Shown piece by piece: positions 53,072 to 61,199 of a DNA stretch of 64,000 nt. Position 1 is the stretch's first letter. Each line of letters opens with the position of its first letter. Source of the DNA: Bacteroidota bacterium. Its GTDB lineage: Bacteria; Bacteroidota; Bacteroidia; Chitinophagales; BACL12. A model generated the notes under the pieces. The model was given only the letters and a program-made list of their open reading frames with translations, searched no databases and had not been told where the DNA came from. The stretch covers positions 107,501-171,500 of the forward strand of contig JADKEK010000003.1 of NCBI GenBank assembly GCA_016718035.1. The letters are read 5' to 3'. A program made the position numbers and the translations under genes.

Positions 53072-53632
53072 ATGAAAACCCGTATAATTTGTTTGCTATT
53101 CACATCTAGCTTATTTATTATTTCATGTAAAAATGAGCCGAAACAAACATCTCCAACTACAGGTTCAGAAACCGTACAACCAACCGGTCAATCCGGAGTA
53201 AAGGATGATGTCTCTAACCCTAATATTGTTCAGGTAGCAAGCGGCAGCCCCGACCATACTACCTTAGTTGCAGCAGTAAAAGCTGCTGATTTAGTAGATG
53301 CACTAAGCAATACAGGACCATTTACGGTGTATGCCCCAACAAATGCCGCATTTGAAAAACTGCCAAAAGGGACTGTAGAAGGCCTTTTAGAGCCTTCCAA
53401 AAAAGCAGATTTACAAGCCATTCTTGAGTATCACACCTATGTTGGTGTTTTAAAAACTGCTTATTTAAGTGATGGTCAGGAGTTTGAACAAGTGAGTGGC
53501 CAAAAAATTACCATTACTTTGCGTGATGGTAAAACATATGTAAACGGCACAGCTGAAATTGTTGCCAGCATACCTACATCAAACGGAATAATACATGTAA
53601 TTAACGAGGTGCTTCTCCCACCTTCAAAATAA
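53072..53632 (+). CDS. Fasciclin-domain lipoprotein
   Basis: This 186-residue lipoprotein (lipobox 'FIISC', C19) has a short Thr/Ser/Gln linker and one fasciclin (FAS1) domain. It is recognised by 'TTLVAAVKAADLVDALSNTG', 'FTVYAPTNAAFEKLP' and 'TSNGIIHVINEVLLP'. Fasciclin lipoproteins are frequent neighbours of nos genes in Bacteroidota, but their job there is unknown. An FNR-like operator lies upstream and a strong terminator downstream. Confidence 0.9.
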   Translation: MKTRIICLLFTSSLFIISCKNEPKQTSPTTGSETVQPTGQSGVKDDVSNPNIVQVASGSPDHTTLVAAVKAADLVDALSNTGPFTVYAPTNAAFEKLPKGTVEGLLEPSKKADLQAILEYHTYVGVLKTAYLSDGQEFEQVSGQKITITLRDGKTYVNGTAEIVASIPTSNGIIHVINEVLLPPSK

Positions 53633-53650
53633 TATTTTCATTTTTGTTTG

Positions 53651-53686
53651 AAATGGTGCGAAAATTAATTTCGCACCATTTTTTTT
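53651..53686. terminator. Bidirectional terminator between fasciclin gene and nos operon end
   Basis: Perfect 13-bp arms AAATGGTGCGAAA (53651-53663) and TTTCGCACCATTT (53669-53681), followed by a T tract. It separates two convergent transcription units. Confidence 0.92.
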
Positions 53687-54125
53687 ATAATCCACCAAAC
53701 CTAACTAAAGTGCCCAATATTAACATTGTTACCCCAATCAGGGTAACTAACGTAATATGGATTGCTAATGCATTTAAAGATTTTGGAGACAAATTTGGGA
53801 TTAATTTTAATCTTGCATGTGCCCCAAGTAACAACGTTGCAACCAAACAAATAAGTTTAATTGAAATTACTGTTTCAACCGGGTTGTCAAATTGGAACCA
53901 TGTTCTCATTTTTACATGATGCCAATCAGCAAGATAGAAGCCTGAAATAATTTGGACAATTAATGCCGGTATACCAAGCTTTTCAAATTTATTTTCAAAA
54001 TTTAGTAAAGTCTCTACAGATTTTGTTTTTAGGGCATGTGGCAAAATAGTGATTGCCAGAATCAAGTGACCCCCAACCCAGATACAGGCCGCCAATAAAT
54101 GTAATAAAAGGGCAACAGTATACAT
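53685..54125 (-). CDS. CopD-like membrane protein
   Basis: This 146-residue membrane protein has four hydrophobic segments. Histidines lie in 'LLLHLLAACIWVGGHLILAI' (segment 1) and 'YLADWHHVKMRTWF', as in CopD/DUF2269-type proteins that handle copper or haem. It is the last gene of the nos operon, where copper delivery for NosZ would be useful; that link is inferred. Confidence 0.72.
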   Translation of the reverse strand: MYTVALLLHLLAACIWVGGHLILAITILPHALKTKSVETLLNFENKFEKLGIPALIVQIISGFYLADWHHVKMRTWFQFDNPVETVISIKLICLVATLLLGAHARLKLIPNLSPKSLNALAIHITLVTLIGVTMLILGTLVRFGGL

Positions 54126-54129
54126 TATT

Positions 54130-54501
54130 TTACTGATTTACACGAACTTGCATGATAGCAGCAATACTGGCTGCTCGACTTTTTAACAATTCCGCATTTT
54201 TACCGGAAAAAAATTCATCAATAGTTGCATGAAATAAATTTACCCAATGGATAAATTGTTCATTTTGAATAGGATGTTGTAAGTGAATTTGTCTGTGCCG
54301 CTGCATTGGGTTACCAATATAAGACCCCGTTTGAAATAATACATTATCCCAAAAATCATACATTCTTGGCAAATGCTGTTCCCAATTTACATGAATTACA
54401 TCTGTAAAAAAGAGGCCAATTTTATCATCAGTTTTAACTTTGTCATAAAAAGCATTTACAAGCATTTCGATGTCGCCTCGATTAGTAATGTCATTTTTCA
54501 T
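54130..54501 (-). CDS. Group III truncated haemoglobin
   Basis: This 123-residue globin has 'DIEMLVNAFYDKVKTDDKIGLFFTDV', 'WEQHLPRMYDFWDNVLF' and the proximal-histidine region 'PMQRHRQIHLQHPIQNEQFIHWVNLF'. Group III globins are often linked to nitrosative stress. It lies 7 nt after the cupin gene in the nos operon, consistent with NO handling beside N2O respiration. Confidence 0.9.
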   Translation of the reverse strand: MKNDITNRGDIEMLVNAFYDKVKTDDKIGLFFTDVIHVNWEQHLPRMYDFWDNVLFQTGSYIGNPMQRHRQIHLQHPIQNEQFIHWVNLFHATIDEFFSGKNAELLKSRAASIAAIMQVRVNQ

Positions 54502-54508
54502 AAGTAAT

Positions 54509-54805
54509 TTATTTTTGAATTAACAAACATGTTGCTTCCTCTAAGCAAACAACTTGATGAATAACACCAACAGGTATATCAATTTCCTCAAAACAACCCA
54601 CTTCCACCATCTGGTCAGCTGTTTTGAACTGAACTTTACCGGTTAATACGTACAAAATTGCAGGGCGGTTAGTTTTATGATCAGTTAGTACCATCCCTTG
54701 TTTGAAAAAAATTGTAAACACCTTGCAGTTTTCTTCTTTAACGAAATTTATCACTACCGGATTAATTCCACTTTCCAACTTTTCTTTAACATTTCCTAAT
54801 TTCAT
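54509..54805 (-). CDS. Small cupin-domain protein
   Basis: This 98-residue single cupin barrel contains 'KQGMVLTDHKTNRPAILYVLTGKVQF' (metal-binding His, weak motif 1) and 'IPVGVIHQVVCLEEATCLLI' (motif 2 His). It starts within the end of nosY (ATGA overlap) and precedes the truncated globin. It may sense or bind a small ligand or metal; the role in the operon is unknown. Confidence 0.82.
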   Translation of the reverse strand: MKLGNVKEKLESGINPVVINFVKEENCKVFTIFFKQGMVLTDHKTNRPAILYVLTGKVQFKTADQMVEVGCFEEIDIPVGVIHQVVCLEEATCLLIQK

Positions 54806-55569
54806 AAATCTCTCCTTTTAAATATTCGTGTTGAAATAAACAATGGGACAATAACCCACAATAACATAGCAAAACCTGTAATATACAAGCCTAAGCCAGA
54901 CCCAAAATATTGTTTAAATACGGCCCCGGTATAACCCATTAATGCGGCGGCATCCATTTGCATTAAATTATTGATTCGAGCCAAATCTAGTGGTGAGAAG
55001 ATGGATAAAATGACCATGGGTTTTTCAATTGGGTATTCAGCAAACTGGAACAGCAGGAATAATACAAGTCCATCAAATAACAATGCGAAATACAACCACA
55101 TAAGAATTGCGATTCCAATGCCTTTTGCCTTATCTCTACTTACAATAGAAGCAACAAATCCAAGTGAAATAAACACTAAGGTGACTGCAAATCCCGTAAT
55201 TGTCATCATTAATGCTTGAGCTAAACTACAAAACAACAATAGCGGAATAATTGTAGCAACAACAAATGCACCTGCCAAACTTAGAGACAATCCAAAATAC
55301 AAACTCAGCCATATTTGTTGCCGTTTAACCGGCTGACTAACAAGCAATTCAATAAATTCGGCACTATTGTATAAATATATAGTTGAAAATAATAATGACA
55401 TCAGAGGTACAACTAGCAAGACGACATTTAATAGCGTAAGTAGCCCTTTGCCTGATGTATCTTCTAACATAAAAACACTCCATGTAATAATCAACAAAAC
55501 AATAGCGTAAATTAATACAATCTTGTTTTTAAAAATATCTATTAACACGAGATGCCCAATTTTACTCAT
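54802..55569 (-). CDS. nosY: NosY-like ABC transporter permease
   Basis: This 255-residue membrane protein has six hydrophobic segments, of the ABC-2 permease type found in nos clusters. It partners with NosF and periplasmic NosD to supply sulfur or maturation factors for the CuZ centre of NosZ. It starts 1 nt after nosF ends. 'SQPVKRQQIWLSLYFGLSLSL' is typical of this permease group. Confidence 0.9.
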   Translation of the reverse strand: MSKIGHLVLIDIFKNKIVLIYAIVLLIITWSVFMLEDTSGKGLLTLLNVVLLVVPLMSLLFSTIYLYNSAEFIELLVSQPVKRQQIWLSLYFGLSLSLAGAFVVATIIPLLLFCSLAQALMMTITGFAVTLVFISLGFVASIVSRDKAKGIGIAILMWLYFALLFDGLVLFLLFQFAEYPIEKPMVILSIFSPLDLARINNLMQMDAAALMGYTGAVFKQYFGSGLGLYITGFAMLLWVIVPLFISTRIFKRRDL

Positions 55570-55570
55570 A

Positions 55571-56275
55571 TCAAGTTGTTTTTAACACATGCGTGATTGC
55601 TTTAGCCAATGTATGTTCCTTCGTTTCTAACATCAATGTTGTGTATTTTTTATGAAATGTAACATTCCCCTCCTGCATAAATATTACTTCTGAAACCATG
55701 TCATCTAATTCACTTAATAAATGAGAAGTAATTAAAACTAGCTTTCCTTTATTTTTTTCAAGTTGAATTTTATCTTTCAAAATTTCAGCCGATAATGGGT
55801 CTAATCCTGCTGTTGGTTCATCTAACATTAATATTGCCGGATTAAACATGAATGCTAATACTGCACTTATTTTTTGTCTTGTTCCACCACTTAATGTTCC
55901 CATTTTTTTGTTTAATAGCCGTGGTATTTCATACTGATTAAATAAATCCATGTCAAAGTTTTTTGTTTGTGGTCTCAACGACTTTAAAGTACTTAAAACC
56001 TGCCCGATTGACATATTTTCAGGATAACGCCCTATTTGAGGCATAAATCCAATATTTTCACGATAAATATCATTACCGTAAATTGACTTATTGTTAACTA
56101 AAATTTCACCTTGCGTAGGTATTACCATATTAAGTATAGACTTAAACAGAGTGGTTTTGCCGCAACCATTTGGTCCAATTAAACCAATGCATTCTGATTG
56201 GGACAGGTCAAGATCAATAGATTTGAGCACCTCCAATTTTCCGAAGCTCTTTTTAAGTTTACGTATTTTAATCAT
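55571..56275 (-). CDS. nosF: NosF-like ABC transporter ATP-binding protein
   Basis: This 234-residue ATPase has Walker A 'GPNGCGKTT' (about 34-42), ABC signature 'LSGGTRQK' and Walker B 'AILMLDEPTAGLDPLSAE', with the switch histidine in 'LVLITSHLLSE'. It energises the NosDFY maturation complex. It overlaps the end of nosD by 4 nt. Confidence 0.93.
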   Translation of the reverse strand: MIKIRKLKKSFGKLEVLKSIDLDLSQSECIGLIGPNGCGKTTLFKSILNMVIPTQGEILVNNKSIYGNDIYRENIGFMPQIGRYPENMSIGQVLSTLKSLRPQTKNFDMDLFNQYEIPRLLNKKMGTLSGGTRQKISAVLAFMFNPAILMLDEPTAGLDPLSAEILKDKIQLEKNKGKLVLITSHLLSELDDMVSEVIFMQEGNVTFHKKYTTLMLETKEHTLAKAITHVLKTT

Positions 56276-57510
56276 ATTAACGATGGTTTAATACTAGGAA
56301 ACTTATCTTCAAAATTAGATGGCGTGAGAGAAGGTAAAACTTTTTCCGAGTTGTCTAATAATGTTATAAAAAAACTTCTATGTAATAACATAGCCGATGG
56401 CATTTTTTCTACTACTACACCAAACATACTCAATGGATGATAAGTAACATCACCTATCCCATCCTTATTTAAATCGTAACCGTGGTATCTATCCCAATAA
56501 TTGCCCTCAAAGTGATTAAGCACAACATTTCCATTAGTTGAAACATCAAATGAATTGGAATAAAAATCATTCTTGCGGAGCGAATTATCCATACAACTGG
56601 CCATAATTTTAATTCCCCATCCATTTTCCCTGAATAAATTTTTATCCAACCAAATTCTACTTGTCCCTTCCATGTAAATACCAGTAGTATTATTTATGAA
56701 TCTATTGCCTGAAATATTACTATCCGAAATTTCCTTTAATAGCAAACCATAAGCCGCATCACCCCAATTGTCTTCAAAAGTATTATTCATCATCGTTACG
56801 TTCTTTGTAAACATAACTGCAACTCCTGCTCCATTTTGTTTGAAATAGTTAGTAAAATAACTATCATCATTTGAAAACATAAAATGTAATCCGTATCTAA
56901 TATTATCGTGTGACAAGTTTCGCCACACGACTGAATGTGTTACAAATTCAAAATAAATTCCATCCCTGTGGCCTGAAATTTCATTTCCAATAATCTGTAA
57001 ACTATCACTTTTCCAGCAATGGATGCCATTCCCAATTTGTTGCTCAGCTTTACTAATTGCAGAAATTTTATTGTTTTTTATCAAACAATGTTTACCCATT
57101 TGAATGTATACGCCAAAAAAATTGTCATATAAAATATTATTTGTTATCGTTACATGATTGGCACCATTAATTTTTATCCCCCCCGGATCATCTAAAGTTG
57201 CATAACCAGAATGTTGAATTTTGAAACCTGAAATCGAAACAAAATCCTTTTTTATAGTGATTACTTCATATCGCCTGTCTCCATCTATAATGGGGCGATT
57301 AACTCCAATTAAACTAATACTTTTATTGATAACAATATTGCCTTCCTTATAAAATCCCCCCATTACTATGACACTGTCTCCATCCATTGCCGATTCAATT
57401 GCAGGCTTAATAGCATTAAATTGTTGCTTTTCGCCTACGTATAAAACTTTGGCAGCACTTGTGCTAAGACTAAAGAGCAGAAACAATATGAGAACATAAA
57501 TATTTTGCAC
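56272..57510 (-). CDS. nosD: NosD-like periplasmic copper-site maturation protein
   Basis: This 412-residue protein has a signal peptide ('LILFLLFSLSTSAA') and a right-handed parallel beta-helix (CASH/NosD repeats). Recurring 'NxxxxNxxGIYxEG' rungs are visible, such as 'GNRFINNTTGIYMEGTSRIW', and the family end 'GNYWDRYHGYDLNKDGIGDV'. It works with NosFY in building the catalytic copper centre of NosZ. Confidence 0.94.
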   Translation of the reverse strand: MQNIYVLILFLLFSLSTSAAKVLYVGEKQQFNAIKPAIESAMDGDSVIVMGGFYKEGNIVINKSISLIGVNRPIIDGDRRYEVITIKKDFVSISGFKIQHSGYATLDDPGGIKINGANHVTITNNILYDNFFGVYIQMGKHCLIKNNKISAISKAEQQIGNGIHCWKSDSLQIIGNEISGHRDGIYFEFVTHSVVWRNLSHDNIRYGLHFMFSNDDSYFTNYFKQNGAGVAVMFTKNVTMMNNTFEDNWGDAAYGLLLKEISDSNISGNRFINNTTGIYMEGTSRIWLDKNLFRENGWGIKIMASCMDNSLRKNDFYSNSFDVSTNGNVVLNHFEGNYWDRYHGYDLNKDGIGDVTYHPLSMFGVVVEKMPSAMLLHRSFFITLLDNSEKVLPSLTPSNFEDKFPSIKPSLI

Positions 57511-57512
57511 AA

Positions 57513-58523
57513 TTATTTCAGTTTATTCCATTTTAATGGCATTGCTGTATCGTTATTTGCAATTTCTCTTAATTTTTCCAAGGAGTGGAATGCAGGGGTA
57601 TTACCACCCATTGGGCTGTTAAATTTCTCAGACTTTAAAAAAAACGCCGAATCTACTTTAAGAAAATCATTTGGGCTATTAAAGTCGCACACCCATATTG
57701 CTTCAAATTGAACTTCCGTGTTTTCGTTTTGATAATTAATCAAACAATGAATATCATCAAACTTGTACACACGTCCTTTTGTTGTGATTGCTTCAGCACC
57801 AAACCGCAAATCCGAAATTGGCATAATGCAATACGAGCAGGCGTCCTTATTTAACATAATTGGAACAGGGCCTTTTGGTCCACATCCTGCCGCCAAAAAT
57901 CCTAAACCAAAAAGCAATACTATACTATTTGCCTTGTTGAATTTTTGGCTATAAAATTTAGATTCATAGATTACTGTAAATAATAAAATAACACCACAAC
58001 TCACGAATAACCATCCCCCAATATCAGGAATCGAATATGCACCAAAATTTAATAGTTGTTTAAACCCAATAAGTGGTGGTTGATATGCCATACCCGGAAC
58101 TATTATTGCTGCATTTGGATCCAGGTTGTGTCCATAATTATACTCCCACCGCCAAAAATCAACCATTGCAACAATTCCGAACAAAAGGAATGAAACGAAA
58201 ACCACATTAAGCCATTTTTTCTTCTTAATATATATTACAGAAAAAATTAATAGTGCATAAAATATAATCAAGTATGGCAGTAAAGTAAATTCTAAAAAGT
58301 CTTCAGTATGCAAAGTATCCATACCAATATAGTGATTTAAGCCATTTATTATTTCTACATCTCCGCCTATTTCATCAGGATAAATAAGTAACCGCAATCC
58401 TTCCGGATATTGCGGGGCATCGAGGTCAATGCGCCATAACGGAACAAAAAGTGAAACAATTAATGCAACAGCTCCGAAAAACAAGCATATTTTCGTAAAA
58501 TTCGAAATGTTATTTCCTTTCAT
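57513..58523 (-). CDS. nosL: Fusion of a four-helix membrane domain and NosL
   Basis: The ATG at 58523 is preferred to an upstream one at 58565 that would lie in the terminator stem. Residues 1-190 form a membrane domain with four or more helices. Residues about 196-216, 'NSIVLLFGLGFLAAGCGPKG', look exactly like a lipoprotein signal peptide (C214) but sit inside the protein without a Met. The NosL domain follows with 'DACSYCIMPISDLRFGAEAI' (C229, C232, M234) and C260, the copper-binding residues. NosL delivers Cu(I) to NosZ, and the gene lies between nosZ and nosD. Confidence 0.85.
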   Translation of the reverse strand: MKGNNISNFTKICLFFGAVALIVSLFVPLWRIDLDAPQYPEGLRLLIYPDEIGGDVEIINGLNHYIGMDTLHTEDFLEFTLLPYLIIFYALLIFSVIYIKKKKWLNVVFVSFLLFGIVAMVDFWRWEYNYGHNLDPNAAIIVPGMAYQPPLIGFKQLLNFGAYSIPDIGGWLFVSCGVILLFTVIYESKFYSQKFNKANSIVLLFGLGFLAAGCGPKGPVPIMLNKDACSYCIMPISDLRFGAEAITTKGRVYKFDDIHCLINYQNENTEVQFEAIWVCDFNSPNDFLKVDSAFFLKSEKFNSPMGGNTPAFHSLEKLREIANNDTAMPLKWNKLK

Positions 58524-58541
58524 TATTATAATTTTTGCACT

Positions 58542-58582
58542 AAAAAAGGGGTAGGATACACCCATGTGTAACCAACCCCTTT
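58542..58582 (-). terminator. Intrinsic terminator inside the nos operon, after nosZ
   Basis: On the minus strand the outer arms AAAGGGGT (58582-58575) and ACCCCTTT (58552-58545) extend inward by GG/CC and TACAC/GTGTA with single mismatches, and six T follow. It lies between nosZ and the NosL fusion and would reduce expression of downstream genes. Confidence 0.78.
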
Positions 58583-58597
58583 ACTGAATAATTTGGA

Positions 58598-60595
58598 TTA
58601 TTTCGGTGTGGTCGAATTTTTACCTAAACTAAATGTTAGCGGCACATTACTTCCAGCAGGAGAAACCCTGACATACCCTTGCATTTCTTGATGTAAGGCA
58701 CTACAGAAGTCTGTACAATACATTGGAAAAATTCCAATCCTGTCTGGAACCCATTTGAGTGTCTGAGTTTCCCCGGGCATAATTAAAAGCTCAGCATTAT
58801 CAGCACCTTTAATTGCAAAACCATGAGGTACATCCCAATCCTGTTCCAAATTTGTCACATGAAAATAAACCTCATCACCCATCCTAACACCTTCAATATT
58901 ATCAGGAGAAAAGTGAGATCTAATAGAACTCATATAAACATGAATTTTATTTCCCTCCCGAACAACTTTCGAATCATCTTCAGATTTGGTAACATAAGGA
59001 TGTTTATTGTCCTCTATTTTAAATATTTTAATCTGGCCATTATTTTCAATTATACTTGCTAATGCCGCTTGTGCATAATGAGGTTCACCAATGGTAGGAA
59101 AATCTAATATAAGTTGCATTTTATCACCACTTATATCATAAAGCTGAGCACTTTGCGCTAATTCCGGTCCGGTTGGTAAATACCTGTCTTTTGTAATTTT
59201 ATTGTAGGCAATCAAATATTTAGGTGTTGGCTTTGTAGTATTACCACCAGGAATACATAAGTGTCCAACCGAATAAAATGTTGGTGCCCTGTCAATTACG
59301 GTTAAATCTTTTATATTCCATTTTACTACTTCAGAAGATACAAAAAACGATGTGTAGGCATTGCCTTTCCCGTCGAATTCTGTGTGCAGAGGACCCAAAC
59401 CTGGTTTCTTAACTTCACCATGTAAAGCTGCTTCATATTTAATAATCGGAATTCCTTCGAACTCACCATCAAATGCTTTATCTGCAATAGCCTTTTGTAA
59501 TTTATCGAAACTAAAAACAGGTATTAATGCAGCAAGTTTACCACTTCCAACTATATACTCGCCGGTAGGATCGACATCACAACCATGAGGCGATTTTGGG
59601 CATGGAATAAAATAACAGATATCTTTTAACTCTGCGACATCCAAAACAAGCACTTCTGTTTCTATTTCTGAAGTTGCAGTATGCGTTGCTTCATCATATT
59701 TATTATGAGCATAACGTACATCCATTTTCTGCCCCTTTCCTGCTTTTATATATTCTTCAGCTTTTTTCCAATTTACTGCCATAATAAAATCTTTGTCTTT
59801 TTGAGAAGCATTAACTTCCAGCAAAGTATTCGCTTGTTCAGTATTGTAACAACTAAAGAAAAACCAACCATGAGATTTCGCTCTTCCACAACGCGCTAAA
59901 TCAAAATTTACTCCAGGTGTTTTTAATTGAAATGCAATATTCATTTCACCTGAATTTTGATCAACGCTTACAAAACTGATATGGCCTTTAAAGTTTTCTT
60001 TATAACTACCAATTGGTACATCTCCACCAGCACCATCAGCCGGTACACTAAAGCGTGTTCCTGCAACTATATATTCTGAATTCTCGGTACCGAAAGGCGA
60101 ACTATGGTTACCGCCACTATTAGGCAATTCAATAATTTCTGCCGTTCTAAATGTTTTCAAGTCAACCCGAGCTAATCGAGGCGTATTATTAGCATTGGCA
60201 AAAACCCATTTACCGTTAATTTCACCTTTTGTTTGTGATAATTCTGTGTGATGTAAATCATCCCATGGAACAAAACCATGTGAGGTATTAAGCATTGGTT
60301 TTGTTTCTTCACTATAGCCCCATCCTTTTTCCGGATCAACCGAAAAAACAGGGATTACTCTTAATAGCCTTCCGCTTGGTAATCCATAAACAGACATTTG
60401 CCCGCTAAAACCACCAGAAACAAAATTATAGAATTCGTCGTGCGAACCGGGTGCAACATATACTTTAGCAGCAGCATCGCCGCTTATAGCATTTGCTACA
60501 TTTTTGGGCTTACAAGAAGTTATACTTAAAAGCGTAATTACAAATACAATCGCATACAATTGTTTTGTTTGTTGTTGTTGGTAATACATATCCAA
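58598..60595 (-). CDS. nosZ: Nitrous-oxide reductase, clade II type lipoprotein
   Basis: This 665-residue enzyme reduces N2O to N2. The N-terminus is a Sec-type lipoprotein signal with lipobox 'SITSC' (C28) instead of a Tat signal, as in clade II NosZ. The seven-bladed propeller carries CuZ ligands, including 'DDLHHTELS' (H115, H116), 'GNHSS', 'SPHGCDVDP', 'GLGPLHTEF' and 'GEPHYAQ'. The C-terminal cupredoxin domain has the CuA motif C627-TDF-C631-SAL-H635-QE-M638. It follows a cytochrome c gene by 17 nt and precedes the maturation genes. Confidence 0.97.
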   Translation of the reverse strand: MDMYYQQQQTKQLYAIVFVITLLSITSCKPKNVANAISGDAAAKVYVAPGSHDEFYNFVSGGFSGQMSVYGLPSGRLLRVIPVFSVDPEKGWGYSEETKPMLNTSHGFVPWDDLHHTELSQTKGEINGKWVFANANNTPRLARVDLKTFRTAEIIELPNSGGNHSSPFGTENSEYIVAGTRFSVPADGAGGDVPIGSYKENFKGHISFVSVDQNSGEMNIAFQLKTPGVNFDLARCGRAKSHGWFFFSCYNTEQANTLLEVNASQKDKDFIMAVNWKKAEEYIKAGKGQKMDVRYAHNKYDEATHTATSEIETEVLVLDVAELKDICYFIPCPKSPHGCDVDPTGEYIVGSGKLAALIPVFSFDKLQKAIADKAFDGEFEGIPIIKYEAALHGEVKKPGLGPLHTEFDGKGNAYTSFFVSSEVVKWNIKDLTVIDRAPTFYSVGHLCIPGGNTTKPTPKYLIAYNKITKDRYLPTGPELAQSAQLYDISGDKMQLILDFPTIGEPHYAQAALASIIENNGQIKIFKIEDNKHPYVTKSEDDSKVVREGNKIHVYMSSIRSHFSPDNIEGVRMGDEVYFHVTNLEQDWDVPHGFAIKGADNAELLIMPGETQTLKWVPDRIGIFPMYCTDFCSALHQEMQGYVRVSPAGSNVPLTFSLGKNSTTPK

Positions 60596-60612
60596 AAATT
60601 TAATTTTAAAAA

Positions 60613-61092
60613 TTACTGACTATCATTTTGACGCATAAATTCTACTACTTTTCGCGCATCTTCATCATTCAAATTTTGATTGGGCATACGCACTAGGCAA
60701 AGTTCCAATTGCGCCTGAAGTGCAGGATCTTTATCAATCATTGGGTCGGGATTAGTTATAAAATTCATTATCCAATGAGCAGTGCGTCTTGTTGTTACAC
60801 CTTTCCAACCTGGACCTACTAATTTTTCATCCGTAAGTTTGTGGCACGATTGGCATTTTGTTTTTGAAATATCCTCACCTGCCGATACCATTGCAGCATC
60901 AAGTGCTCCAAGTGTCACATTTTCTGCAGTAAACTTTCCTGTTCCACGATTTGGGTCATAAGTTTCTGTATCAGGAATCATACTTTTGGGTTCATCGCCC
61001 GTGGTATTACCAGGTTTTTTTCCTGATCCCCCGCAAGAAACAATAATACTTGTAACTAATAATAAGAATGACAAATTGAAAAATACTCTCAT
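60613..61092 (-). CDS. Monohaem cytochrome c lipoprotein
   Basis: This 159-residue lipoprotein (lipobox 'IIVSC', C20) has one c-type haem site C80-QS-C83-H84. The likely distal methionine is in 'VRMPNQNLNDEDARKVVEF'. It heads the nos operon, directly upstream of nosZ. It is the probable electron donor to the CuA site, or a link from a quinol-oxidising complex encoded elsewhere. Confidence 0.92.
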   Translation of the reverse strand: MRVFFNLSFLLLVTSIIVSCGGSGKKPGNTTGDEPKSMIPDTETYDPNRGTGKFTAENVTLGALDAAMVSAGEDISKTKCQSCHKLTDEKLVGPGWKGVTTRRTAHWIMNFITNPDPMIDKDPALQAQLELCLVRMPNQNLNDEDARKVVEFMRQNDSQ

Positions 61093-61114
61093 AATGATAA
61101 ATTTTATGAGAGCG

Positions 61115-61158
61115 AAGGTATTGTGGACTATCTTAGTCGCTTATGATTAGAGTCATAA
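61115..61158 (-). promoter_or_regulatory. Promoter region of the nos operon with FNR-like operator 3
   Basis: TTATGATTAGAGTCATAA (61141-61158) is an imperfect palindrome matching the cores of operators 1 and 2 at 14 of 18 positions. A weak -7 element, TACCTTCG (61122-61115 on the minus strand), puts the palindrome centre about 40 bp upstream of the expected start. That is the position used by FNR-type activators. Confidence 0.72.
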
Positions 61159-61199
61159 GCAAATCCGGTAATTAGATGAAACTTATTTCATTTCAACGT

